This document shows positions 36,925 through 46,500 of a DNA stretch of 64,000 nt, piece by piece. How positions within the stretch are numbered: position 1 is the stretch's first letter; the number at the start of each line of letters is the position of its first letter. A model generated the notes under the pieces. That model saw only the letters and a list, made by a program, of their open reading frames with translations, was not told the origin of the DNA and ran no database searches. This stretch comes from CAVYVZ01 sp963772065 (GTDB lineage: Bacteria > Acidobacteriota > Vicinamibacteria > Vicinamibacterales > UBA2999): NCBI GenBank assembly GCA_963772065.1, contig CAVYVZ010000004.1, positions 1 through 64,000 of the forward strand, read 5' to 3'. The translations under genes and the position numbers were made by a program.

Positions 36925-37128
36925 TCACCTTGCGCCGCGCGCGATAGCGTGCCGAAGTGCCTCCTGCGTCTCCTTCGAACGGCCCACCAGAGAGACTCCC
37001 AGAACGGCTTTGCCCTCCATGTCGGCCAAGCGTAAGGCCAACTCCTTCAGCGCTGCGCGGTTGAACCTCAAGCAGAGTGACCGTGAACGTCCGTTCAGGT
37101 GCCGTGCGGGCCACGAGCGAGCCGCCAC
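36925..37128 (-). CDS. Possible small helical protein
   Basis: This frame gives 67 residues with a basic start and a plausible amphipathic helical body (LRFNRAALKELALRLADMEG, KETQEALRHAIARGAR). It lies alone in an otherwise empty 330-bp stretch (36897-37226) upstream of the zinc-ribbon locus. Codon pattern and hydrophobic spacing look protein-like, but no family is recognised. It could be chance. Confidence 0.3.
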   Translation of the reverse strand: MAARSWPARHLNGRSRSLCLRFNRAALKELALRLADMEGKAVLGVSLVGRSKETQEALRHAIARGAR

Positions 37129-37226
37129 TCTGCCACCCCTCTTGTTCTGTCAAGGCCGCAGGTCGCTCATGCGCGGCATTTGGTCACGTATGCCTCGGCT
37201 ACCGATTCTTGCTTCGCCGTCAACGC

Positions 37227-37515
37227 ATGCTGCGTCATAGGTCACTCATGCTGTCGTCGCCTTTGTGGCGGCTTTTCGTCGCGGCGACTGTGCTGGTCCC
37301 TGCGGCCTCTGCCTCCCCTTCACCTCGTGCGAAACGCCGGGACAATTCAGCAACACCGGCGGGTGTGTCCTCGTTGTGGGTCCGCACCAGGGGGATCCGC
37401 GCATCGCGCCGTCGGCTCAGTCTTCCTCTGCTCAGCGTGCGGTCGGACGTGGTTCGTGTGTGGCCGGGCAGCTCGTCGGCTTGACGGCTTTGCTCTAATC
37501 CAGCTGCCAACCTGA
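37227..37515 (+). CDS. Small zinc-ribbon protein A, copy 1 (frame broken once)
   Basis: Comparison with the copy at 54416 gives a 95-residue product. A signal-like N-terminus (LWRLFVAATVLVPAASAS) is followed by LVRNAGTIQQHRRVCPRCGSAP and FLCSACGRTWFVCGR. The two CxxC pairs are a zinc ribbon. In this copy one extra C in the CCCC run at 37315-37318 separates the signal-like part from the ribbon. Alternatively translation starts at the GTG at 37331 with the ribbon alone, which is conserved in both copies. Function unknown. Confidence 0.5.
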
Positions 37516-37555
37516 GCCGGGGCTCACAAATAGTGAACCATTTGGCTCCCCCCGA

Positions 37556-37759
37556 ATGAAACGCTTCGAACGGTATCTGAAACCATGCCCTGAATGCAGA
37601 TCGGCCGGGGCGCTCATCACCTACGAACACTTCGGGACGCTCGTCCTCTTCTGTCCAGCATGCGAGCACGGGTGGACCGCGCAGGAACGCCGCTATCGTG
37701 AACGGCGAAAAGAATCGGTCGCCACTGCGGAGGAACGCCGAAAGGCTTCGCGCCGTTGA
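37556..37759 (+). CDS. Small zinc-ribbon protein B, copy 1
   Basis: This 67-residue protein begins MKRFERYLKPCPECRSAG and has FCPACEHGWTAQERRYRER, so two CxxC pairs about 27 residues apart form a zinc ribbon, followed by a basic helix (RRKESVATAEERRKASRR). It is intact and 54 of 67 or more positions match the copy at 54755-54958, with changes mainly conservative. That implies purifying selection. It follows protein A by 40 nt. A nucleic-acid or protein-binding role is likely but unproven. Confidence 0.7.
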   Translation: MKRFERYLKPCPECRSAGALITYEHFGTLVLFCPACEHGWTAQERRYRERRKESVATAEERRKASRR

Positions 37760-37821
37760 TCGAGGATCGGGCCGGAGGTCCGCAACGTGCGCCGCTGGTA
37801 GCGGCGCGCGCAGCAGGCGGA

Positions 37822-40128
37822 CTAGGGGTTCACCGTAAGTGTCGCCGTCTGCCGCACCCCGTAGATTCTCGTGTCGATTGGCACCGATGACGGCGCGATT
37901 ACCGGCGATGTGCGCAGCCGGAACGAGGCTGACAGCTGGCCAGCGGGAATCGTGATCGACGGCACCGTAGGTGACGCCACGGTGCTATTCCTGCTCGACA
38001 GCGAGACCACCACCGGGGTGGGAGGGGCACACTCCAGCGTGACGAGGCCGGTGACGGCTCCGCCGCCGCGAACGGGATTCGGCGTAAGTGCGATCGACCG
38101 CGCGCGCACGGGTCGAACCGTCAGCGTGACCGACCGGCTCGCCCCACCGTACGTCGCGGTCACGGGACCCGACTGCGGGGCCGTGACCCAGTTCGTCGGG
38201 ATAGTGAACGTGTGAATGATGGCGCCTGCCGGAACGACGAGCGACATCGGGAACCGCGCCGCGGCGAGCGCCTCGTTGATCGCCACCGCCGCTCCCGACG
38301 CGGGAGCGGCGCCCGTGAGCGACACCCTTGCGGCAACCGTGCCGCACCCGCCTATGACGGTCGTTGGCGTCAGTTGAAGCGTGCTCAACGCCGGTGGCAG
38401 CACTGTCAGCGTCGCGGTCCTGGTGACCAGCCCGTAGGTCGCGGAGATCTGCACCGTGGTCGGGGCGCTGACCACGGCGGGAACAATGTTGAACGAACGC
38501 GTCTGGTCGAAGACGTGAATGAACGTAGGGGGCACCGCTGCCACCGCTGGATTGCTGCTCGTCATACGCACCGAGGCGCCGTGCGGATGGGGCGACGTGA
38601 GCGTGACGTTCACTCCGACGGCCTTGCCCCCCGCCACCGTGGCCGGCTTCAGGGCGATGGCGGCGAGACTAATCGCCAGGTTGCTCTCGGAGTAGTGATT
38701 GTTGGACGTGTCCGGGTCGTCCTGATCTGCGTGGGTGATGCGCGCGGTATGCCCGAACTCTCCCGCCGCCGTCGGCCGCACCTGAATGCGGACGAACTTT
38801 CCCAGTGACCCGTCCTCGATGCGGTCGAAATGGCACTCGAGTGTCCGGCCGAGGATCTGACACGCATCGGCGTAATCGCCGCCGACGCTGACGTACTCGA
38901 CGGCGCCCTCAAGCGTGTCCGTGACGGTCACGTTCGTGGCAGACCGTCCGCCATCGCTCTGATTCGTCACGAACAGAACCCAGGAAATCACACGACCCGT
39001 CTGCACCGGCCGCGGAAGATTGCCGTCCTCGCCGTTATAGCCAAAGTTCGCGACCGCCAGATCGACCGGCGGCAACATCACGAACGCGCGCGTCTGGCCT
39101 CCGAATCGCCCGCGGCCCACGATCTGCCCGCCGTAGGTGATACCGCTCGCCCGCTCGAGTACCCAGCCTGAATTCGTCGGCAGCAGCGTGTTCAAGTCCG
39201 TCATGCGGCCGTTCCGCCAGATGAAGGCGTGATACGTGCTGCTTCCCGCAATCTGGGACGTGCCGACGACGTCGCCGTGGTAGTTGATGGCGAGCGCTTC
39301 GCTGTTCGCTCCGCCGAGCGTGCCGAGATCGCGAAGGCTGCCGTCTTTGTAGAGGAACGCATGCTGCGCCGACGACCCGGCGATCTGCGATCGCCCGACC
39401 ACATGGCCGAGCTCGTTGAGCGCCGTCGCCTCGCTGTTGCTGCCGCCTAGTGTGCCGAGATTGCGAGTCATGGCGCCGTCATACAGAAACGCCCGATACG
39501 ACGCGTTGCCCGTTGTGTAGGCCGAGCCCGCCACTTGTCCGGGTCCGTTGATCGCGTTCGCAACGCTCTTCGTGCCGCCGAAGGTCGTGCCGAGCAGCGA
39601 CATCGAGCCGTTTCGATAGATGAACGCCCGCGTCGAATCCGCGACCGCGGTGGTCTGCGAGACGCCGACGATTTCTCCGGAGCCATTGATCGACCGCGCG
39701 AAGCTCTGACCGTTGGCGTACAGCGCACCGAGGTCCTGCATGCTCCCGTTCGCGTACAGAAACGCGCGGTTCACGCCGGAGCGGTTGCGCGACTCGCCTA
39801 CGACGAGTCCATCCCAGTTGACGGATCGTGCGACGCTGGTGGTCCCGCCGAGCGTCCCGATATCCCGCAGCTGGCCTTGGTGATAGATGAATGCATGGTT
39901 TACGTTCGACGTCGTTCGGGAATAGCCGACCACCCATGCGAAATCTTCCATGGATCCGCCAAGTGCGGCATCGGTGGTGGCCAAGGCCGATGTGAGTGAG
40001 CCGCCGAACGTGCCCAGATCGCGGATCGAGTAGCGAGCCGGCGGGACGCCCTGCATCCGCAGCGTGGTGTAGGTTCCAGAGAAAAAGATTGCGATGAAGA
40101 CAAGTACCGAGACGACTCCGCGAGCCAT
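37822..40128 (-). CDS. HAF-repeat secreted protein with DUF11-like and Ig-like domains
   Basis: From the ATG at 40128 (GGGAGG 5 nt upstream) it encodes 768 residues. A signal anchor (VVSVLVFIAIFFSG) is followed by at least six HAF-type repeats (DLGTLGGSNSEATALNELGHVVG, AHAFLYKDGSLRDLGTLGG). Then comes a DUF11-like domain (DLAVANFGYNGED, ATNVTVTDTLEGAVEYV) and two or three Ig-like/beta-sandwich repeats ending TATLTVNP. These are surface or extracellular proteins of unknown role. The upstream ATG at 40185 would put the Shine-Dalgarno inside the gene. Confidence 0.8.
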   Translation of the reverse strand: MARGVVSVLVFIAIFFSGTYTTLRMQGVPPARYSIRDLGTFGGSLTSALATTDAALGGSMEDFAWVVGYSRTTSNVNHAFIYHQGQLRDIGTLGGTTSVARSVNWDGLVVGESRNRSGVNRAFLYANGSMQDLGALYANGQSFARSINGSGEIVGVSQTTAVADSTRAFIYRNGSMSLLGTTFGGTKSVANAINGPGQVAGSAYTTGNASYRAFLYDGAMTRNLGTLGGSNSEATALNELGHVVGRSQIAGSSAQHAFLYKDGSLRDLGTLGGANSEALAINYHGDVVGTSQIAGSSTYHAFIWRNGRMTDLNTLLPTNSGWVLERASGITYGGQIVGRGRFGGQTRAFVMLPPVDLAVANFGYNGEDGNLPRPVQTGRVISWVLFVTNQSDGGRSATNVTVTDTLEGAVEYVSVGGDYADACQILGRTLECHFDRIEDGSLGKFVRIQVRPTAAGEFGHTARITHADQDDPDTSNNHYSESNLAISLAAIALKPATVAGGKAVGVNVTLTSPHPHGASVRMTSSNPAVAAVPPTFIHVFDQTRSFNIVPAVVSAPTTVQISATYGLVTRTATLTVLPPALSTLQLTPTTVIGGCGTVAARVSLTGAAPASGAAVAINEALAAARFPMSLVVPAGAIIHTFTIPTNWVTAPQSGPVTATYGGASRSVTLTVRPVRARSIALTPNPVRGGGAVTGLVTLECAPPTPVVVSLSSRNSTVASPTVPSITIPAGQLSASFRLRTSPVIAPSSVPIDTRIYGVRQTATLTVNP

Positions 40129-40246
40129 GGTGACCTCCCGCTTGTTGGCGGAGCCTGAAGGGTATCTGAGGTCGATGCCGGCCACAGCGAAGAACCGAGC
40201 TCGTCAGGAAAAGAACATTGAAGTGCGGTTGAGCTGTTGCGAGGAA

Positions 40247-40879
40247 CTACTCCGGCGCCTTTGACTTGATCTCAAAACAGCAACGAGGACGCTGCGTTCG
40301 CTCGCAGCATTCGTGGACGGAGGCGCCCACGAATTCCTTGACGAGGCTCTCCATGGCCCGACACACCGCGGGGTGTTTCCCGGTCAAGGCCGATAACGGG
40401 CATCCCTCACCGCGGATGACGTAACCACCGTTCTGCTCAACGTGAGTCACGGCGCCGAGTTGCTCGTTGAGCAGTTCGCTCGCGGCCATGACACGAGACC
40501 GCAGAGTACCTGAAGGGCGTTCGGGAGACAGCTCACCGGCGAGCTTCTTCCCCGCCTCCCGCAACAGCGCATCCACCTGACGCGCCGGCAGGCCATTGGC
40601 GAACACGTCAACGAGTTGCGTGAGCAGCGGAATATACGCTCGCGACAGCAGTTGCTCGACCTCAGGTGTCAGCTCGAAGATTCGTGACGGTCGTGTTGTT
40701 CCGGGCCTTCTGCCCACGCGTCGGACAACGCCGTCACGCTCCATTGAGGTGATCTGTGCTCGTACCCCGCTGCCACTGAGCTCCAGCCTGGACGCGATAT
40801 CGTCGACCGTCAATGGGCCGCGCAGGAGAAGGCTGACGATCCGCCCGCGGCCCGTATCGAGTAGCTGTTGTCTGAGCAT
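40247..40879 (-). CDS. Cys-rich winged-helix metalloregulator (SufR-like)
   Basis: This is a 210-residue protein with an N-terminal winged helix (GRIVSLLLRGPLTVDDIASRL, VRAQITSMERDGVVRRVG). The C-terminus carries Cys160, Cys173, a Cys191-Cys192 pair and a Cys200-Cys201 pair (GEGCPL, HPAVCRAM, ECCERTQRPRCCFEI). This is the layout of SufR-type regulators that hold an Fe-S cluster (family knowledge). It is transcribed divergently from a cytochrome c gene, and a palindromic operator lies between them. It may regulate respiration or stress genes in response to redox state or iron. Confidence 0.75.
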   Translation of the reverse strand: MLRQQLLDTGRGRIVSLLLRGPLTVDDIASRLELSGSGVRAQITSMERDGVVRRVGRRPGTTRPSRIFELTPEVEQLLSRAYIPLLTQLVDVFANGLPARQVDALLREAGKKLAGELSPERPSGTLRSRVMAASELLNEQLGAVTHVEQNGGYVIRGEGCPLSALTGKHPAVCRAMESLVKEFVGASVHECCERTQRPRCCFEIKSKAPE

Positions 40880-41003
40880 GTGTGTACGCGACGACGAAGA
40901 TCTGGGCGCGTCGAGAGTGGGTCGACCACCCTCGACCGTTCATCCTCCGGCCCTGCAGTTTACTCGCCACAAAACGCGGATGCTGGCGGGCCTTCGATTT
41001 GCA

Positions 41004-41031
41004 AGATACGCAAGACGAATATTGCGTATCT
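41004..41031. promoter_or_regulatory. Palindromic operator between the regulator and the cytochrome c gene
   Basis: AGATACGCAA and TTGCGTATCT form a perfect 10-bp inverted repeat with an 8-bp A/T-rich spacer. It lies 35 nt before the cytochrome c start and 125 nt before the regulator start. The position suits binding by the neighbouring metalloregulator and overlap with the cytochrome promoter. Confidence 0.65.
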
Positions 41032-41065
41032 GGCCCATCAGTTGCTTTCCAAGCGGAGGCAGAAC

Positions 41066-42311
41066 ATGGCTATCGAAGGAACACACTTGGCGGATCCGCG
41101 ACAATACACGCAGGCGAGTGTGGCGGCCTTGGCCTTCGTCATGTTCACCGCGGGAGTCGTACTCACTGCATGCGGAACGACAAAGTCGGCTGCCGAAGGC
41201 ACACCGCCGGCAGCCACCGCCGAGCCTCAAGCTAAGCAGGAGGCGTCACCAGCCGAGGTCGCTGAAGGCCAGCGCATCTTTCGCTTCGAGACGTTCGGTG
41301 ATGAACAACTCTGGACCGATAAGCTCCGCCTGAACGAGGTTGTTGAGAAGAACGTGGATCCGACGACAGCGCTCAAGGTCGGTCTCAAAGTGGACGCCGA
41401 CGTGCTGCCCGCCGGGATCCTCGAAAAAGTGGATCTCAAGAGTCCGGCAACGACGGTCGCACTGCTCAAGATGAATGCCGTCGTGGGCTTGCAGGCCACA
41501 GTGGATTCCAACAATCACATCACCCGGCTTGGCGTCACCTGCGCGCTCTGTCATTCCACGGTGGACAACTCGGTCATGGCGGGCATCGGTCGCAGGAAGG
41601 ACGGCTGGCCGAACCGCGATCTCAATGTAGGGGCCATCATCGCCTTGTCACCCGTGCTGCCTGCCGACAAGAAAGCGGTGTATCAGTCGTGGGGGCCCGG
41701 CAAGTACGACCCGCGCTACAACCAGGACGGGAAAAACACGCCGCTCGTCCTCCCGCCGGCGTATGGCCTTGCGCAGATCAAGAACGAAACCTACACAGCA
41801 GAGGGACCGATCTCGTATTGGAATGCCTACGTCGCCGTCACCCAGATGGGCGGGCAAGGCAACTTCTCCGACCCGCGGCTGGGGATCGACGTCAAGCATT
41901 CGCCGGACATGGTCACGCCCAAGCTCCCGGCGCTGCGCGCCTACCAGCACAGTCTGGCGGCGCCTCCACCTCCGGCCGGAAGCTTCGATGCGGCGATCGC
42001 AGGCCGTGGACGGGTGGTGTTTGACCGGACGTGCGCGAGCTGCCACGTTGGCGGCTCCGGCACTGATAACAACGGCGGGACACTGCACCCGCCAGCGGAC
42101 ACTGGCGTCGACGGAGGCGTACGCGGCGCGCACGGCAAGCAAGGCCTACCGGACAACTCCTCTGCGGGCGCTGTGGCAGCATCCGCCTTACTTCCACGAC
42201 GGCAGTGCGGCCACGCTCGCCGATGCCGTGGCGCATTACAACCGGGTTCGGAAACTCGGTCTCACCGCCGAGCAGCAGCGAGACCTCGTTGAGTATCTGA
42301 AGTCGCTTTGA
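41066..42311 (+). CDS. Di-haem cytochrome c lipoprotein, frame broken once
   Basis: From the ATG at 41066 (GGAGG 7 nt upstream): lipobox VVLTACG (Cys36), a first CALCH haem site (159-163) and a second CASCH after GRVVFDRT. One extra base at 42113-42114, 5 nt before a GTAC, shifts the reading; the second frame continues AYAARTASKAYRTTPLRALW, QHPPYFHDGSAATLADAVAHY to the stop at 42311. Together about 414 residues. It resembles cytochrome c/di-haem proteins of the MauG/CcP-like group by its RTTPLRALWQHPPYFHDG motif. It probably handles periplasmic electron transfer. Confidence 0.78.
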
Positions 42312-42375
42312 TCGAGTGATCCGATGTGATCAGAAACCGCACGGGCCAAACGCGAGCGTAATCACAGCTGACGGT
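42312..42375. repeat. GATC-rich dispersed repeat, copy A
   Basis: CGAGTGATCCGATGTGATCAGA opens this element; it matches the copy at 50057 almost base for base, then continues GCGAGCGTAATCACAGCTGA. A third, diverged copy is at 53320. Role unknown; the TGATCA cores are palindromic. Confidence 0.65.
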
Positions 42376-42459
42376 CATTTACCAATGTTCCGCGGTTGAC
42401 AGCCGCGTCCATTCGGTTCAAGCTCTGTCGCACCCCGACATTCCACCTGGAGAGCGGTC

Positions 42460-43437
42460 ATGGATCTGATGACGCTTCTCGTTCTCTTTGGAGCCGTCGT
42501 TGCGCTCCTGCTGCAAGGGGGCTCCTGCCTCTTCAACGACGATCGCCCATTCTCGATTGGTTTCCTCGACCTCATTCTCGCCGGCGTCACGCTCTACGTG
42601 ATGGTCGCGATGATGTGGGGACGACTCGTCATCGGAACTGAATTGGGCGTCGTCTTCGTGCAAGGCACGTGGCCCGCCGTGTTGCTGTGTTCCTCCCTCG
42701 TGGCCGCCGCGGTGCTGCCCGTTCTGTGCTTCTATCGAATATGCGCGCTGAACGACTGGAAGAGGAATCTGTGGTGGCCGCTCGCGATCGGCATCGCCTT
42801 CGGGACACTGGCCTCATCGCAGATCAGAGTGCTGAATGCAGGCGAGGTCGAGGCACTGCGCGTGTATTCCTACGATGCCTGGTCGGCACCGCTCATCTTG
42901 TGGTTGACAACGTGTTGTGCCGCGTCTGTGCTGGCGCTGATCAAGGCCGACCAACGGTGGATGTATCTGCTGTTCGCGAGCGCGATCATGACGCCGCTTG
43001 CGGCGTTCGTGCAGCGGTGGCCGGCAACCGCCGACCATGCCGGCTGGAGCTGGTGGATCCTCGAGCGCGCCTCGTTTGCGGTTGCGGCATTCTGCTTCGC
43101 ATGGCGTCTGATGACGGTCGAATCGGCGGACCGGGGGTATCGAAGGATAGCGAAGTGGATGGCCGTTCCTGCCGCGCTCGCCCTCGCCTTCGCATTCCTG
43201 CCGATGTCGTTCGGTCTCCGCCTCGTGTTTGGCGCCATTCCACTCGTCATCTTTACAGCCGGAATCACCGCATTCGTCGTCGAGTCTCAGCGTCGCGCGA
43301 TATGGCGCCACCCGCGGGGGATGCCGCACCCACAGACGACGCCCGTCAGCCTGCATCGCCGGCACTGGATGCGGCGACGCAGACCCTGCACGCCGCATCC
43401 CAGAAGCTGCAGGCGGCCAAGCGTACGGTCCGCATAG
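42460..43437 (+). CDS. Multi-pass membrane protein of unknown function
   Basis: This is 325 residues with a GGAG ribosome-binding site. About eight hydrophobic helices span residues 1-270 (LLVLFGAVVALLLQGG, WPAVLLCSSLVAAAVLPVL, FLPMSFGLRLVFGAIPLVIF). No family is recognised. The last 45 residues are an unnatural Arg/Pro/His-rich tail (HWMRRRRPCTPHPRSCRR) that overlaps the first 136 nt of the next gene, so the true C-terminus may be near VESQRRAIW and the tail a frameshift artefact. Confidence 0.65.
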   Translation: MDLMTLLVLFGAVVALLLQGGSCLFNDDRPFSIGFLDLILAGVTLYVMVAMMWGRLVIGTELGVVFVQGTWPAVLLCSSLVAAAVLPVLCFYRICALNDWKRNLWWPLAIGIAFGTLASSQIRVLNAGEVEALRVYSYDAWSAPLILWLTTCCAASVLALIKADQRWMYLLFASAIMTPLAAFVQRWPATADHAGWSWWILERASFAVAAFCFAWRLMTVESADRGYRRIAKWMAVPAALALAFAFLPMSFGLRLVFGAIPLVIFTAGITAFVVESQRRAIWRHPRGMPHPQTTPVSLHRRHWMRRRRPCTPHPRSCRRPSVRSA

Positions 43438-46418
43438 GACGGATTCCCGCGGTCGTGCTCGCGCTCGTGTGGCCGATCGTGGCTCTCGGTTTGATCGATC
43501 TCCTGGCGCTCGGCATGCTGCCACGCGTCGTCGACTTCGCCGTGATATTCGTGCTCTGGATTCTGCTGGCGGAGCGTTTGGCCGAACGCGCGTTGGAGAA
43601 TTTGCCGGAGTGGTTCAAAAGTCTCTGGCAGCTTCAGGTCGTCAGGGACGCCTGGGAGTTCGTGAAAGGTCTTCCTGAAGCAGTGATGAACGCCGCAAGC
43701 ACGACCACCAAGTCGGTGACGGATGGCAAGGGCGGCTGGGCGGCCGTCGCAGCCAAGACGCTGATCGCCGTCATCGCCACGCTCATCGTGATCACGGTGA
43801 TCGCAGAGGTGATGACCTACCGCCCCATTGTCGTCACCAGCTTCGATTGGATCGGCAGCGACGACGCCAAGGACAAAGCTCGCGCGAAGGCGGTTTCTTC
43901 CCTCTTGATTAACGCGCTCGGCCGCCTGCGTCACGATCTTCAGACCGACTTGAGGAATGCGCAGCCAAGGCGCTCGGGATCCGAGCACGCCGAATTGCTG
44001 CTTGCAGCAGGCGCCGAGTCGACGGCGCTCGAATCGACGGTCGCGAAGAGCGACGAACTCGAGGTCGGCTCGGTCAAGGTACCGTTGGAGACGTTCTTCC
44101 GGCCGATTCAAGCGATGGTCCGGTCTGTGCTCGGTGTGCGGGTCATCCACGGTATGCTGTGGAAGACGGGCGGCGATCGCACGGTGATCATGATGAACAC
44201 CAGCGACGGAGACAGCTGGCGCGAAGTGGAACCGGCCGCACCACCGAAGTCCGAAACCCAACAAGCGGTGAAGCCCGAAACGAACGAGGCGGCTTCCTCG
44301 TGCAGCGCCGACGCAACCGAAGACATCGATCCCACGACCGCGACTGTCGAGCGCCTGGCCTATCACATTGCCACGACGGATCCGGCGTTTCTTGCCGCTG
44401 GCCTCACGAAGGACTATGAAGCCTTCGTGTATTTCCGCCGCGGGCTCCGGCATTGGAATGCCTTCGAAGCTGGCGCCACCCGCACGTGGCTGCACAGGGC
44501 GATCCACTGCTTCCGCGAGGCCGTCGACCGCGACCGCAAGTTTTCGGCCGGCCACTTCCGACTGGGCGTGGCGCTGCATACGCAGGGTCAGCCACGGAGC
44601 GCCGTGGAGTCCTTTCGCGCCAGCACGGCGAACAATCCGGCGTTCATTCCCGGCGCGTTGCAAGAAGCCGCAACGTTGTACTACTCGGACTACGTCGGCC
44701 CGCGAGCGGCCGTGCTTCTGGCGACCGCCGCCGACGAGGGCAATGGACGCGGCGAAGCGCGCGCCGTCTGGAGCCGCATCGTCATGCTTCCAGGCGAGAT
44801 GGTCTCGGCTACCGACAGGAGGGCGGCGTACTACGGCATCTGCCGCCACGAGTTCGACGCGGCGCAATCGCGGGGCGATGGCGATTTCTCGCTGCCATAC
44901 TTTTTCTGCAGCCGCGCGGCGGCGATGTGGCACCGGCTTCCGCGCGAGGCCCGTGATCTCGAGGAGAAGAGCGTCGAATCGAATCTGCTCGGTATGCTGG
45001 GGGTGATCCTCGAGGCGCATCACGGCGACACCCGCGTCCTGCCGCCGGACACGCGCCCGTGTTTCGCGGATCAGATCGATGAGGAGACGGTGACGGACAC
45101 CGGTGCGGTCAAGCAATTCCGCCTCACCGGTTCCGCCAGGACGCGCATGGCGATGCGCTACTTCCGGCGGAGCCTCGCGATCGGCTCAGACCATCCCTAC
45201 GGACGCTGCAAGCTGGCGAGCGCGACCGCGTACCTGACCGGCGATCAGCGGGAGATGGGGCTGCTGTCGCAGATGGTGCCGGCCCGGCTGTCGCTTGGGT
45301 CTGAGCTGGCGAACGCGGCGACTGACTGGGCAAAACGCGAAGTGAAGGACGCGGACAAGAAACGTCAGCGCGCGCTTGCGACCTTCTACTATCAGCGTGC
45401 CATGGCTGAATACGCCAATGCCGTGGCCCTCGACCGCTCCTCGGTCGATGCCCTCGACGGCTACAGCTACACGGCATGGAAGTGGGCGCTCGATGCGATG
45501 GAACGAGATACCGTGGACCCGCCTGATACGGAGATGCTCCGAGCGGCGGAGCGATACGCCCGTGAGGCCGTGCGCATCACGGAAGCGTGGCGGGCGCCTG
45601 TCGCCGCCCGTTGGGCGACCGCCGCGACGCTTGGCGAGATCCTGCTCGCCCAGGGTCGGCCGCATGAGGCCATCGAACAGCTGGAAGCGCTGAAGAGCGC
45701 CGACTGGGCATCCGTCAACGAGGTGCGCTGGGACCTCGCTCAGGCGAAATTCTGTGCGGCCGTGCAGTTGGGCAACGAAGGCACGGCACTACGCCGCGAT
45801 GCCCACGCGGTGTTCAACGAGATCCTCAACACCGAGCGCGGGCAGGAAATGCGACCGTTTACCGCGGCAAGAGAGCGACTGGACGGCGCGCGACGGGGAT
45901 CGATTTGCGCAAAAGCGCCTGACGAGGCAGCCGATTCGAAGGCGCCGTACGTCTTACGCGCCGTCGAGTATGCGTCTGCGCTCGCCTGCGACACGTCCGA
46001 GGTGAGCGGGGTGATCGTCGTGGATGCTGGCAAGGACGTCGATGCGCGCCTCTATGTCTTTGGTGGCGGCGTCGACGATCATGCTCGCGCCGATGCCACT
46101 GGACAGCAGACGATCCGCCTCGAGAGTCCGCGGCGGGCCCGGCAGCGCTACTACTTCGCGCGGCTCGAGGATGACAAGGGCGCGCCGTTGTCCCCGACGG
46201 TGTCGGTGCGCACGTTCGCGCCAAAGGACAAGGACGATTGCGAGAAGAGCGCGATCAAACTGCTCTTCGGGCCGCGTGCGGCGGCCGCCGATGCCGTGCG
46301 CACGGCGGCCGGTACAACCTGCTGCGTCAGTCCAAGAGGGTCGATAGAAGATACGTCGCCCTCTATGTCCCGGAACCCGTCGCACCATTTTTCTTCCGCT
46401 CCAGCTCGATCCCGCTGA
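43302..46418 (+). CDS. Large TPR-containing membrane protein of unknown function
   Basis: This is 1038 residues from the ATG at 43302. A Pro/Ala-rich start leads to two hydrophobic helices (VVLALVWPIVALGLIDLLALGML, FAVIFVLWILLAERL), then another (TLIAVIATLIVITVIAEVM). The long C-terminal part holds TPR-like helices (AIHCFREAVDRDRKFSAGHFRLGVAL, ALATFYYQRAMAEYANAVALDRSS), with several Cys. A beta-like end follows (VSGVIVVDAGKDVDARLYVF). No catalytic motif is visible. The gene lies 82 nt before the subtilase on the same strand, so the two may be co-transcribed. Confidence 0.6.
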   Translation: MAPPAGDAAPTDDARQPASPALDAATQTLHAASQKLQAAKRTVRIGRIPAVVLALVWPIVALGLIDLLALGMLPRVVDFAVIFVLWILLAERLAERALENLPEWFKSLWQLQVVRDAWEFVKGLPEAVMNAASTTTKSVTDGKGGWAAVAAKTLIAVIATLIVITVIAEVMTYRPIVVTSFDWIGSDDAKDKARAKAVSSLLINALGRLRHDLQTDLRNAQPRRSGSEHAELLLAAGAESTALESTVAKSDELEVGSVKVPLETFFRPIQAMVRSVLGVRVIHGMLWKTGGDRTVIMMNTSDGDSWREVEPAAPPKSETQQAVKPETNEAASSCSADATEDIDPTTATVERLAYHIATTDPAFLAAGLTKDYEAFVYFRRGLRHWNAFEAGATRTWLHRAIHCFREAVDRDRKFSAGHFRLGVALHTQGQPRSAVESFRASTANNPAFIPGALQEAATLYYSDYVGPRAAVLLATAADEGNGRGEARAVWSRIVMLPGEMVSATDRRAAYYGICRHEFDAAQSRGDGDFSLPYFFCSRAAAMWHRLPREARDLEEKSVESNLLGMLGVILEAHHGDTRVLPPDTRPCFADQIDEETVTDTGAVKQFRLTGSARTRMAMRYFRRSLAIGSDHPYGRCKLASATAYLTGDQREMGLLSQMVPARLSLGSELANAATDWAKREVKDADKKRQRALATFYYQRAMAEYANAVALDRSSVDALDGYSYTAWKWALDAMERDTVDPPDTEMLRAAERYAREAVRITEAWRAPVAARWATAATLGEILLAQGRPHEAIEQLEALKSADWASVNEVRWDLAQAKFCAAVQLGNEGTALRRDAHAVFNEILNTERGQEMRPFTAARERLDGARRGSICAKAPDEAADSKAPYVLRAVEYASALACDTSEVSGVIVVDAGKDVDARLYVFGGGVDDHARADATGQQTIRLESPRRARQRYYFARLEDDKGAPLSPTVSVRTFAPKDKDDCEKSAIKLLFGPRAAAADAVRTAAGTTCCVSPRGSIEDTSPSMSRNPSHHFSSAPARSR

Positions 46419-46500
46419 TTCCGCCACATACACTGACTGCTCATCGAAAACGCAACTGACTTCGGCGCCGTTTCGCCGTCCTCCAGGAGACGCCACATCT

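Larger units (their letters stand above)
37189..37760 (+). repeat. Twin zinc-ribbon locus, copy 1 (about 570-bp duplication)
   Basis: This stretch is clearly similar (about 80% by eye) to 54380-54960 in the same orientation. Homology begins at the shared ATGCCTC-N2-CTACCGATTCTTGCTT and ends just after the stop of the second small gene. Both copies hold two short zinc-ribbon genes in tandem. Confidence 0.85.

Noticed and set aside
43287..45116. 609-codon frame antisense to the TPR membrane protein
   Set aside because: Shadow; the sense protein has helices and repeats, this one does not.
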